Source: Pogostemon cablin (lineage: Eukaryota; Streptophyta; Magnoliopsida; Lamiales; Lamiaceae). Taken from it: a stretch of 64,000 nucleotides of DNA. Positions within the stretch are counted from its first letter, which is position 1; every line of letters starts with the position of its first letter. Positions 11,650 through 23,269 of the stretch are shown here, in pieces. Below the pieces are notes generated by a model, which saw nothing but the letters and a program-made list of their open reading frames with translations, searched no databases and was not told the DNA's origin. The DNA lies in assembly GCA_023678885.1 (NCBI GenBank), contig CM042985.1:3894985-3958984 (forward strand), in the 5' to 3' direction. Made by a program: the position numbers and the translations under genes.

Positions 11650-12006
11650 TCAAACCCTCAAAGATCTGGTAAATGCCTTAAAAAACATGGGGTTCTTATC
11701 CCCTGTGGCATCCTTTCTTGCTCCCTTTTTTCCAAGAATTGGACTGAACAACTTCTTAATCGCCTTCTGGAAGCTCGCCACCCGCCGCCCTTGTTTCGCC
11801 ACCGGTTTGGGCGGCGCTTTTCGTCGCTCGACCGCCGGCTCCGACAGGCTCCGGCCGAGCATGGCGTTGCTGAGCTGGACCTCGAAGGAGAGGCGCTCGT
11901 ACTGGTCGAGCAACGTGCTCTGTTCATCGCCAAACCTCTTGAAAATGGCTGCCATCTCTTCCGCTGTCGCCATTTCAGACAGCAAATCCTGGATAATCCC
12001 TTGCAT
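11650..12006 (-). CDS. Small plant protein of unknown function (118 residues)
   Basis: A single-exon ORF with an ATG start. The N-terminal half (residues 1-50) is acidic and helical with heptad-like spacing (EMATAEEMAAIFKRFGDEQSTL), and the middle contains AMLGRSLSEP. The C-terminal half is basic and carries KAIKKLFSPILGKKG and ends in FKAFTRSLRV. This layout, acidic helix then a GRSLSEP motif then a basic KKL.SPILGKK segment, is one I associate with a plant-only family without assigned function. No signal peptide or membrane segment is evident. Base composition is much more GC-rich (about 12004 back to 11760) than the flanks, supporting a real coding region. A (TA)n tract lies just upstream of the ATG. 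Confidence 0.7.
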   Translation of the reverse strand: MQGIIQDLLSEMATAEEMAAIFKRFGDEQSTLLDQYERLSFEVQLSNAMLGRSLSEPAVERRKAPPKPVAKQGRRVASFQKAIKKLFSPILGKKGARKDATGDKNPMFFKAFTRSLRV

Positions 12007-12025
12007 GAATGTCTCTCTGTCTGAT

Positions 12026-12027
<2 letters not shown>

Positions 12028-12062
<35 letters not shown>
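12028..12062. repeat. (TA)n microsatellite
   Basis: About 17 TA units, followed by a short TATG run, starting 22 bp upstream of the start codon of the minus-strand gene at 11650-12006. It lies in the expected leader or core-promoter region. Confidence 0.9.
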
Positions 12063-12075
<13 letters not shown>

Positions 12076-14306
12076 TGAGAGGTGTGTGAAGAAGATGGAA
12101 TCACGAGAACAGAGATGGGAGTACGGAAATGGAATCTCTGAGGCAATTTCACAAGCAAGTGATGGGAAAGAAAAAGTGAATAAAATCAGACAACAAATGT
12201 GTCTGTATGTGTAAAAGATAGAATGAGAATGATTTTTTTATTTTTTTTAATTCATTTTTCAAAAGTAGTCCGAAGGGCATGAATTTATATATTAGCACAA
12301 GAGTTGAGAATAATAACTATTGTAGGTAGAAATTAAATTTTAAATGGTGTGTATTTCAAATTAAAATTATGCAAGTCGTTGCATTCATAATTCTTCATTC
12401 AAAATTTTCATTTTGAAATCTGATCGCTAAATATGAATTTATTTCACTTCACTTACCTATTTTTTAGTTTATTTTTTCTCTTTTAAAATCCGTGCATTAT
12501 TGCAAGACAACCAATTATATGCATAACAATATCTGATTCTAATTGCATAACAATCAGATATTTCTTTTCACTTACCTTTTATTTTATTTCATAAATGACA
12601 TAATTTGTGTAGTGTGACTTTTTTCTTCTTTAAAAAAATTCATGAATTATTGCAAGATAAACATGTGTAATACCTATAACAAATTAGATAGATGAATTTT
12701 TTTCATAAGAGAATGTAAGGATTGGGTGAAAATTTTCATCAAATGAGTGAAGTATGAGGTGGACAACTTAACTAATTTGTTGGAAGCTTCTCATAAGAGA
12801 ATGTAAGCATTGTTTGAAAGGATGCAGAAATGATCAAGGAAGGAAAAAAAAAAGGTTAAAAATCAATTATTAGGTTTAAAACCAAAACCAACTCACGTCA
12901 GAAGTAATTCAACAACTTTTCTGAATTTTACTGCATCATTTCTTTGATATTTTTTCTTCAGTGATTCATTTTCTTATATACTCGTACATTAATAAATTAA
13001 CATCTTATTCTTAAATAGATGCGGATCTTCATGAACAAATCACTGTAAATGTTCGTGTTTATCATTATACATTCATTTATTCTTGTTGTCAAACTAAGTG
13101 CGAGTCCAAATGTTACAATATTCGATACACCTTCTTAACAGAAAAATATTAACAAGATGATATTAATCTACTTTGTACCCATAAGTTAAAGCCTTTTTTC
13201 CCTTATTATAGATATGTATAAATTGTGTTATAGTAATTTAATATAGATTGCTCACGATATCAGCTGCTCCGTTCCACATCATCATTCACCTATTACAAAC
13301 AAAAAGTGAAATTACAAAGGAAATGTGAACGATGACGTGGTAAGGAGGGAGTATATTTTTGTGTTATTGATAAGAATCGATGGAACAATTTGGAAGGGTA
13401 TGCTTTATGCTTTCTTGATTGATGGAAATTGGGGTGTTCTTCAACATTATTCCAAGTGGCTTGCTCACCAATAAAGCTTACAACATTCATCATCTAATAT
13501 TCTAAATTAAATGGCTAAACTAGTTAGCTGCAGTGAGTTCGAATCTGTTGTTTAAATTCCTATATTTTTTTAATTAAAAATATGTGAATTTTATCATTTT
13601 TTCCTTTAAACACATGGATTACAATTTATCGTATTCTCTGGAAGGTCCACTCATGTGTGATTCTAAACTATAATAAAACGATATTTTCATACATATTCGT
13701 TTTTCAGAAATAATCATGATACATCATTTTCATTTCACCCAAAAAAAAAAAACACTAAAAAAAAAACACTCTAAAAAAAAACACTCTGATGTGCGAAAGA
13801 ATAACATTTCTGAAAAGAGTACTTAATTTTTTTTAAGAAAAATCAAACTGGGCTAAGCATGATTAGAAGCCCACTAATTTTTGGGCCTGTGCTTCTGTTA
13901 GTTCCACAATAATGACCCAATTATAGAACTTACACGTATCAACTCCTGATTGGGTGAATGTTTTACAGTGAAAATGTCGCTAAAGCCCTCGATTCGATCT
14001 CGTTGTGTTAACTGTTTTCATGGTTAAGATCCAATGAAGACTATGTACATAAACCCTAAAATTCCTTCTTCAAATCTGTTTGACTTCATCCAAATTTATT
14101 ATTCCAATCATTCCCAGTTTTAAATCTGATCATAGTTCAGCTCTTCTATTCAGGAAGTATCCTGTATGATTCTTTTCGTAAAATATAAGCTTTCAGTGAA
14201 TAACTGAAAGTGAAAACTAAATTTCCCAATTTTGCTGAAAAAATGAGTTTCCTCGCTTCGTTTCGACAGTAATAATCGGAACAAGCGACAAATTGGGGTT
14301 TTTAGA
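12063..14306. other. 2.2 kb AT-rich intergenic spacer
   Basis: No supported gene. Short A runs with interspersed CACT (13741-13790) and a cluster of GCCCA/TGGGCC-type motifs near 13870-13890 upstream of the next gene are visible. Short frames here lack homologous features. Confidence 0.5.
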
Positions 14307-16910
14307 ATGGATAAAAATGGGTTTATTGTAGTTTTCCTCATTTTCATATTCATTTCAACCAATTGTACCGCTTCGATGAATTATCATCATCTCCGGAAAT
14401 TGATTGCAACTGACCATAGCAATGATACCACGACACCTGAGGTATAGTTTTATTTTATTCGCATAATTTTCGCTCTTCGAAGGTTGATCTTTATTAGTTG
14501 GGATGATTTTTTTTTCTTTTTTTTTAATTCAAAGTGAATTATTTTCTAGGTTTCACCACCTGTAAGCCCTGTTAATGATTCCAATACGAATCCGATGAAT
14601 ACAGAAAAGCCAAAACTAGATAAGCAATTAGAATCTCAAGGGAGCGATCAGACTAATAGCAGTGTGCCAACACCAGTTGACCCAAAGGGATCAGGCAAAA
14701 CTGACAATACCACTAAAACTGATGATACTCCTAGCACCCCTTCAGAGGAGGAGAATGGTAATCATGTTAATAGTGGAAATGAGAAGGCCAATGATTCTTC
14801 GTCGAATTTGGGCAACGATGATGGCTGCGAGGGATGGCAGAGTTGCATGGACCAAGAGTTACGTGCCTGCATTCAATCTTCGACCAACGGTAGTCTTTTC
14901 ATTTTAAATCAAACTCTTTCTAGTTTAGTCCTCAGATGTTTTATACGCAGCGTTGGTAGCTATCTATGATTTCTTGTCTCTAGGCTATCGTTTTTATGAG
15001 TCGATTGACCTATGCTGAAGTTATTGGAATGTTAAAACTAAAACTCAAGGCATTCACATTCTATTATAAAAGATAGTGTGCAATGTTAGTTGACGAAGTT
15101 CACCATTATGGTACTCTTTATAAATGGAATATATATTGATCAAGCATTAAAAGATATCTTTGTTAATATCAAAGCTTTACAAGACTCTGTGTCATACGAG
15201 AGGACTTCAAAAGGGGATCAAAATAATTAGTTGATTGAAGCAGGGAGAACAATTTTGAGGACAAGAGCCTCTACTGTGGCTTGTTAGAGAGGGTTTTAAA
15301 AGCTCTGCATCGTGCCTTCCCACCCGGAATAGCTTGATGATAACTCCAAGATTTGGAAACCAAATAGTCCGAACTAGAACTGATTATAAAGGTTATTATT
15401 CGCGATGGATGTGTTTTATTGCTCAATGGAGTTTGTTTTTCTGTTTTTGAGCACTGGGAAAGTGGTTGTTACCTATTGAAACTATAGATACTAATAATGT
15501 TTATATTCTTAATAATTTACTCAATTTGACAGGTTTTGCAACGAAAATATTTATGGGTATTGTTTTGACAGGGTCTAAGGGTGTGTTCCTTGTGGTGAAA
15601 AATGATGGGGAAATTGCTATGAAAGTAAATGTCCAAATACCTGATGTGTTGAACAACGATGTTCCAGCTTTTGAAGTTCCCAAACACGAGACAAAGAGGG
15701 TATGGTTCTCTGTTGTTTGGGGATGTCCACTTTCTTATTTTATATTTGTCCCATTTGTCACATATGATGTCTGAAATTCTCTATTTTAAATGTTTATTTA
15801 GTTTGCTTCAGATATTGTCGTACCTGTTTTGATGGCTTCTGATATTTCTGGATGTTGAAATACTTGATTAATAAAGAAGCGGAAAAGCTTAAGGATATGC
15901 ACAGGAAATGAGAAAATAAATAAATAAAATAAAATCATTTATTTATTCCACAAAAAAAAAAGGTGTTTCTATGGTGTAAGTTCAGGCAATATGCTAGTCT
16001 CAGCCAGATAACACATATAAGAATGATTTTTTATTATCTTGAAAAGCTCAAGGTTATTGATGATCTTGTTTGCTCAAGCTTTTCTGTTATCTTAAAAAAT
16101 AGAAGCAAGCATGCTCTCCTATAAAATTTATTATGCTGTGGCCAGTTCATATATGCTTGTACAGTGTTTGGCTTAGTTGGGATATCATTTTTACCTTAAA
16201 ATCTCTTTGTTGATATAGAAGAACTTGTGTTGCTTCCCTCCCAATACACATTCAGAAACTTGCAACTTCATGTTAAATTTAAATTTCCTAGATTCTACAA
16301 CAACTTCTAATTGGGAAGTCGACACGACTTGCATGACTTGGCTCTGATCTTCATGTCTCAAAGTTCTCATTCAAATTGCTCAGCTTCATGGCGTGTAGCT
16401 TACTATATCTCTTATCCTAGATTTTAATCTTTTCTTTACTATGTCCATGTTTTGTAGGTAGATATATCGTCAATTATGGGCAAGAGCAGAGAACTCACAG
16501 TGAATTCTGGACATGCTAAGTGTGTGCTTCCATTGGTCAAACCTGTTTCCGGGGAAAATCTAATTAATCAGCTCCTTTCCTACTCTAAGCAAATGACCCC
16601 TTTGTATGCTATATATGCTTCGTTTCTTGTAGCATTACTTTTGGGAGGGACTTGGGCTTGCTGCAGATTCGGCAAGAGAAATCAGCAGAATGGAATTGCG
16701 TACCAGGAACTAGAAATGGCTATTCCCGAATCTTCTTCTGCTGTGAATGCAGACCCAGAAGAGGGGTGGGACGACAACTGGGACGACGATTGGGAGGAGG
16801 AGAGTGCAGTAGAATCACCATCTGGGCATCAAGTAAGAAGCCTTTCTTCTGATGGTCTCGTATCTAGGGCCTCCAAGAAAGATGGATGGGAAAATGATTG
16901 GGACGATTAG
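14307..16910 (+). CDS. Type I membrane protein with acidic WDD tail (DUF7356-like)
   Basis: Four exons (14307-14441, 14550-14889, 15572-15699, 16458-16910) encode 351 residues. Residues 1-23 form a hydrophobic signal peptide (GFIVVFLIFIFIS). Residues 24-145 are a Ser/Thr/Asn/Pro-rich, probably glycosylated, disordered stretch. A small folded domain follows with CEGWQSCMDQELRACIQ and a beta-rich segment GVFLVVKNDGEIAMKVNVQ, ending before a conserved-looking GHAKCVL. A single transmembrane helix lies at about 250-268 (LYAIYASFLVALLLGG), then a cytosolic tail rich in Trp-Asp: EEGWDDNWDDDWEE, with a terminal ENDWDD. This arrangement resembles the plant DUF7356 membrane proteins, whose function I do not know. 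The tail could bind trafficking or cytosolic partners; that is inference. Confidence 0.72.
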
Positions 16911-17130
16911 GACTTCGCACATACATCGTAAGCTCATCTTTTTTCTTTTTTTTTTTTTCATGATAGGTATAGGAAATTGTAAACACTGCATGATTTAGAT
17001 CAATTTTGTGAATTTTTCCCTTGTAAACACTAAACAGGTAAATTTTACTCCAGAATCATTTTATAAAGCCAAGTTCATGTGAGAGATGGATATCAACAAA
17101 ATATTTTTGGAATGCATCTGAATATAAATA

Positions 17131-17344
17131 CTCCCTCCGTTCCGGGCAAAGAGTTACATTTGCTTTTTGCGCGTAGATTAAGGAGTATTATTATTTTATA
17201 TAAAGTGGGTAGGTGTATTAGAGAGATGTGATAGGTAGTGGTGGGCCATTGGTGTACTTTTTTTATTAAAAGGGGGAAAATGTTGCAATTTGAATGGGAC
17301 ACCCAATATAGTAAAATGTTGCTATTTGGGTGGGACGGAGGGAG
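17131..17344. mobile_element. Stowaway-type MITE abutting the INTS9 stop codon
   Basis: Starts CTCCCTCCGTTCC, ends GGGTGGGACGGAGGGAG, with TA at 17129-17130 and 17345-17346. It belongs to the same internal family as the copies at 37352-37555 and 62551-62789 (shared GATTAAGGAGTATTATTATT and AAAGTGGGTAG). It ends 10 bp before the last base of the INTS9 stop codon. Confidence 0.85.
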
Positions 17345-17354
17345 TATGTTGATT

Positions 17355-20300
17355 TCATGGAGGGCAATCCAATACGCTACATACAGCTCGAGTAATAAAC
17401 GAGGCTACATTTTCATCTGCAACACTAACCGATGTACGGTCCTCTGTGACTTCTATTATGGCTCTGCTAGGCTTGGAAATATGAATAATTGAAGCATTGT
17501 CAGATGCACCTGCACCCTTTGCTTCCACCACTTCTGTATCCAAACCCATCTGCTGCAATTCCACGACAAGGGTATTTAAGTCGATTCTTCCAAAATGTAG
17601 CGGTGGCCAGGTCTGAGAGGGCATTTTCTCCACGGACAACCGATGTCTTCCTTGCTCAACCACAAGCTCCCCCTTCAATCTAGAGACATCTACATCACGT
17701 TGTTTCAGTGTTGTGTATTGGAGCTGACTAACCAATTCCATGTCAATGTCCAACTGAGACAACTCCTTTGGATTCGGGATACATAGCATTTCGTTATCAT
17801 GGTAGTAACTGAATGAAAACGAGGTTTCTAGAGTGCCAACATGCTTTCTAAATATCTGCGGAACCTGTCCAAGAAACAAAATGGTTTTAGAGAGAAGGAT
17901 AGAAAGACTGAGTGTTGGACATTACGTAATGCATGGCAAGTAAATGTAATCAACTGTATTATTTATAGCCAAAAGATGATATATTCTTTAAACGACTATT
18001 ACCACCACATGTCTAGTTTGTAATATCTCCAGTAAATGATGAAACTTTTGCAACCTGAAAAACAGGAGAACTTTAGGAGGTTTTAATCATCAAAAAATAC
18101 AGCTCAAATGAGATCCTAATGGTGCTAAGCAAAGCCATAGTTTAGGTTGATTCTGTAACTAGGTTTAGAGCCTCATAAAGGATTTTTTTTTTAATAGCAT
18201 GAGTATAGAGTTCATGCAATATTTTGACTAAGTTCATCATATAGTATATTACAAAATTTGAGCAATTTATGGGGGACACAATTGGAAGCAATTTATGGGG
18301 GACGCAATTGGAAGCAATTTATGGGGGACACAATTAGATGTATGCAAAGAGGCATGCTTAAATGGGATGTCTTTGTCTTAAAAATAACAAGACCAGATAT
18401 ATGGAATTTGCCAGTGAACTAATTACTTTCTAGTTTCTAACATATATGCAAAGTTGAGCGTAGTTCAGGAGTTCTGCAAACACAGATGGCTCTATTAAAG
18501 AAGGACAAATGGAAAGAACTTACAGCAATCCAGAAAGAAAAGAACATTGGAGGACTTTCATTGCCATTGGATTGAAAGGTGAGACAGCCAAACTGGCATC
18601 CACCCCTTCCTGAATAGTATGTGTATGAAAAGGACTCAACAATCCAGATTTGAACAAAAAAGAAATGAAAGGGAGAGAAAAGTTTAAGATCTAAATCTAA
18701 TGATAAGGTAGAAGACAAAGCCAATGTGAAATCTGAGCTAGCAAGTGAAATACACTATCATAGTATCATAGCTAGTACCTCCATAACAAGTAGTGAGTTT
18801 TGATTCCCACACCATCGGCGTAGCAGATGAACAACAGGTCCTAGTCGAAGACTCCAGTGAGGGGAAAAGACAATACACGGTTCTTGCCAAACTTTTCTGT
18901 ACTCACAATATCACCAAGTATTCTAATCAAGTGACCACATGACAATGCAATAATCAACAAGCTAAATTTGAGACCTATTTATTATCTTTACATTATCGGA
19001 ATTTCTGAAACAATTATTTTTTCTCCCAACATATCACACAAGATGCTGAAGTCAAATCATTAACTGGGTATACTCTACCCAATTATTACCCCAAGCAACT
19101 ATTAAACCAAGCTGATATTTTATGTAAGCTATTAATATCTCCCAAAGGAGGACATAAAAGAATCACAGCAAAGTATAAAATAATAATCAAAAGACGTGTG
19201 AAAACAAAATAAAGTCCAACTGTTGAAATTGAGGACTCTAAGAGGATCATAATGCAATAGTCACAAATTATCACAAGCACGGGAAGAGTATTCCTTACAA
19301 TAGTTCAATTGAATGAATGGCAGGAAGCAAGTACAGCCTTCTATCTTTCAACATCTCAGTGTGAGAAAATAATGGTTGTCCAGAAAAGAGCTGCAATATA
19401 GTAACAGGGGAATAAACTTAAATCAACTAGTTTGCAAGTGAGAGCCATAAGTCCAAATCTATGTATTCTCTGAAATAAAACTTACATGCTCTTGCCACCG
19501 CTCACATAACCATTCCGGAATAATACTAGTAAGTGCCATAAGCTCTTCTGCAACAGAAGAGATGATGAATATAGGAACCTACATTGCAGAACAGTCGTTC
19601 AAATATTGAATAGAACTGTTAAGGGAAATTTAAAAAAAAAAAAAAAGATTTCAATAACATAGCACATTAAGTATAAATCTCATAATAACTAGTAATAGCT
19701 TTTAGCAGAAAATAATATATGAGCTACAAAATGAATAGGATACTTTCAATTCAGTCATAGATCCCCTGGCATGCTTCAGATTTTGTAATGAACCTACACT
19801 GGTAGTGGTAGCTGAAGCAGTTTACTGTATATAATGAAACTAAAACGAGAAAACTCCAGCATCGAATATTAAATCTCAATAGATCACATAAATAAATAAA
19901 AAAAAAGAAAAAATTTAAAATGTCAAGATCACAATCCATTCACGTGTTGAACTCCAAACATCAGTTATTGGACAACCCATCACTATAACATGCATCCTAT
20001 AATTTTAACATTTAAACTTTAATATGTACCTTCATATTTTCTGATGCTAGGTTGAGGGAAAATCGCTCCAAAAGCTGCAAAATAATACCAAGGCGTCCAA
20101 TAGGAATAAGAACTGAACCCCCAGATTTTATAGAGTCCATGGAACAGGAGCATATGAAATCTAATTTATCCATTTCCTCCAAATACTCATCAGTAGAAAG
20201 CAGTGGAGGCGTTGCTTCTAAATGGACATTATCAGTACTGCAACAGTGGATTGCAAACACTAAATCAGTTTTAAGGGAAAAAAAAAAGTTAGAAAGATAA

Positions 20301-21801
20301 CAAAGCTACACGAGAACGTAACAGATGATATTAATAAACCACCCAGTGGGAATATCCAATATCAACTGAAAAGTAGAAGCACCTTAAATTTGAAATATCA
20401 TTTTCGGCAGAGCCAGAGAAATCTGAATAAAAAAGCACATCACTTCCTTGAAGAGCCTTGAAATTGAAATTCATAGCTGTAACTGATGTAGAGACTGAAC
20501 TTGAGACATAGGCAATGCTTCCTTTAAGTCCTGTGATACTCCAATTACATGAGCCAATTTCCAGCCCAGAACTAAAAGCTTTTACAATCAGCGTGCCATT
20601 GAAGCAAGCTTCTTCGCCATACTTAAGAGACTCAACCTTCAGCATACAAGCCTTCACATCAGCTGCACTGAGAAGCATCCCTCATTACATCTTCAAGCAC
20701 ACATAATAGAGGTAGAAGAATTGAGATTGAACAAAGAGGATAAAAAAGGTATAGGATTTTTAAAAGCCATTTCAGCATTTTTGCATCAACAGAAAATATG
20801 GAGCACTTCATCGAGTCAAACAACTGCAGCCATGTGTTAGATTACACACGAAACTTTTTTTGAAACTAAATGTAGATGGAACTAGCATTGATGATGAATA
20901 ATAAAACTAGTAAATAAATCGCACTATACCTGTACAGAGGCATCCAACAACCAAAGTCTGCCCCATTTGCACCAAAAATGATCTGCTTCAACTCTAAAGG
21001 AAGCAATTCAAGTTCATCCCACTTCATCCACAGAGGTTTATCAGGCTCAGGTCCATAATATTGCCTAAATTCCGTATGCATGCTAACAAGATCCTCCATC
21101 AGTAGATGTCCAATCTTAACTGCAGCCTCAGTTGCATACACCTAAACGTACATATATTATACATACCATGTCAGCTAGTAACAAAAATTTGAACTAAACC
21201 ACCAAAAAATAACCATAACTACCTTAGCTGAAAAATTTTTATTCCGTGTAAGGAATGGTAAACCCAACATCCCCATTGGACTAGATATCAAAACTATGTC
21301 GATGAAAGAAACATTCCATAAAAGCAAGTTGTTGACAATTCTATAACGGGGTTCGGCAGAAATTAAACCATTTGTCATTAATTTGTTGGTTTTCTCCCTC
21401 TGCTCTTCACCTGACTCTGAATCCGCAGATCTTTCACACGAACACGAGATATCTTCATCATCAATTATCGAATTAGAGTCAACTGGGACGGGAGAAAAAG
21501 CAGTAAGCGATGAAAGGTCAACGGGGCAATCGAATAAAACCCTAAAACCGCATATATCCAAAATATGGCACGGTGGGAAATAAAAACCCTTGCCTTCACT
21601 CAAGCATGTCTGCAGTCAGAAATTTCAGATAAGTATAAGAAACTGTACCATAATCAAGAAGAATCAAATAAACTATATTAAGTTCGAACTTATTGCAGCA
21701 GAAACACAAAAAAATCAAACATGTGTTCTATGATTTCAATCTACCACATTTCTATACAGAATACCACGACATTGACGGTTGGAAGAACTTACAAATTCCA
21801 T
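17355..21801 (-). CDS. INTS9: Integrator complex subunit 9 homolog
   Basis: INTS9 is the catalytically silent metallo-beta-lactamase/beta-CASP partner of INTS11 in the nuclear Integrator complex, which cleaves snRNA 3' ends. Eleven minus-strand exons join in phase: 21801-21793, 21609-21223, 21141-20930, 20667-20383, 20237-20030, 19578-19486, 19390-19299, 18896-18779, 18609-18524, 18054-18003, 17864-17355; 683 residues, close to other plant INTS9. The N-terminus reads MEFTCLSEGKGFYFPPCHIL. Further family segments are SFIDIVLISSPMGMLGLPFLT, YATEAAVKIGHLLMEDLVSMH, FNGTLIVKAFSSGLEIGSCNW, FYSDFSGS, EEMDKLDFICSC, PCIVFSPHWSLRLGP, FNPMAMKVLQCSFLSG, and a C-terminal domain with LKGELVVEQGRHRL. The first exon codes only three residues, so its placement rests on phase and similarity. 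A MITE begins 8 bp past the stop codon. Confidence 0.93.
18262..18337. repeat. Minisatellite 3 x 26 bp in an INTS9 intron
   Basis: Three copies of GCAATTTATGGGGGACACAA plus six bases (starts 18262, 18288, 18314), between the exons ending at 18524 and starting at 18054. One copy has GACGCAA. Confidence 0.9.
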
Positions 21802-22787
21802 CAGGTTCAGTCGAAACGCAGCTTCAATTCTTTATTTCAAATTGAAGATTAACGGCGCGGGTGGTAAGAGGAAACGTAGCTTCGTTAGGGATTTCAAACG
21901 CGGCGGGGGTTTGGGGGAAAAACAGGCGGGAGCGAACGCAAATTTGGCCAATAAATAATTACTTTTTTTTGTATTTTTATTAAAGATAATAACTGAAAAA
22001 TAAATTAAAAATAATAGTAATTGATGAAATTTCTTAATTTTCGAGGGATATTCCTTTGTTTTTGTTTTTTTTTTATTTATCGGGAAACAAATGTAATTTT
22101 TTTTTGAATGATATTAAGCATCGAAATAGTAATTTTTTTAATTAATAATTCCAAATGTAAACTTTGCAAATTCTTTCTTTAATCAATTTATCAACATTTT
22201 TTTTTGTATTTAGTCTCTAGAATTTTAAATTTCTAAAAATCACAATCGATCGAGTTAAATATAACATATAAGAGAGTGAATTGTGTGGAATGAGTGCAAC
22301 TATTCATTTAAAAAAAAAATCTTTTGTGACATTGTATATTTGAGATAAATTACAAGATATGTTTAAATATGATTGTGAACATTAAGATTACCCTTAAAGA
22401 AAACTCTCTTATCCTAACGTAGTTTATGAATAGTGATAATGAAACTTTTTGCTACAAACACACCCCAGTCCCCACCCCACCCCCACCCCCACCCCCACCC
22501 CAACACTCCTACCAATGGCTACCATTCCATCATGTGTTGAGGTATGCATTGCACGCTTCACTTTAATACAGAGAATGATTATAGGAATTGAGCATTAACT
22601 CCAATCTGTCCCCACAAAATTATGCATCCTTGACATGCTAATGCAGTTTTACCCTATTCAAATCAAAGTTGTTGCATGGCTCTATCATTCTGTCCCACTA
22701 AAGTCTTAACCCCTAAAGAGATTTCTTCCAACATCTATAATTTAAATTTTAAATAAATAAAAACCCACCCCACCCCTTTTCTTCTTT
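21802..22787. other. Spacer between INTS9 and MULE-1
   Basis: This holds the INTS9 5' leader and promoter (a GC-richer stretch at 21830-21950) and AT-rich DNA beyond it. The only distinct feature is the C-rich tract at 22461-22503. Confidence 0.5.
22461..22503. repeat. (CCCCCA)n tract, G-quadruplex-prone on the minus strand
   Basis: A run of CCCCA/CCCCCA units. The minus strand carries at least five G runs of four or five separated by single T bases, which fits the classical quadruplex pattern; the plus strand could form an i-motif. Confidence 0.85.
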
Positions 22788-22900
22788 GAGTCCGATTTTT
22801 TAATGGCCACTTCTGATAAAGTACAATTTAAAATAGCCACATCTCTTAAAACCAATTTTTACTAGCCACTTTCAAGTGGATTCCCCAAATTACCCCATAA
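22788..22900. repeat. MULE-1 left terminal inverted repeat
   Basis: Contains ATGGCCACTTCTGATAAAG, then AGCCACATCT and CTAGCCACTTTCAAGTGGAT. The reverse complement of the right end (31808-31920) shows the same order: GTGGCCACTTTTGGATAAC, GTGGCCACATTTG, CTAGCCACTTTGAAATG. By eye, the match is around three quarters of bases. Confidence 0.75.
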
Positions 22901-23269
22901 CTGTTACACAAAGGACGAAAATAATTGAGCCATCATCATGTCAGTTTTGACTGCAATAAATGCGGGGTGGGTGGACCACATTTTTTGAAGTTTTAAATTT
23001 TGAATTTAAGATTTTGGATGTGGGTTGGTGGGGTACATCAATACCCATCACGTTCACCTTTTTCTCTCCCTTCATTCTTTGTTTCTTTGTTTCTTTCTAT
23101 CTCATATTTCGTCCAACACACTCTCTCTTCTTCTCTCCATTCGTCCAACACCTCTCTCTTCTTCTCTCCATTCGTCCCAGTGAAGAACAGTGCATTTCTT
23201 GGTGGAGAATTCTCCATTTGCGGTCTCCAGAATTCTCCATTTGCGGTCTCCAGAGTGCATCAACTTGAA

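Noticed and set aside
11687..12214. 175-codon frame on the plus strand
   Set aside because: It is antisense to the 118-residue gene and runs through the TA microsatellite; composition shows it is a shadow of the GC-rich coding strand.
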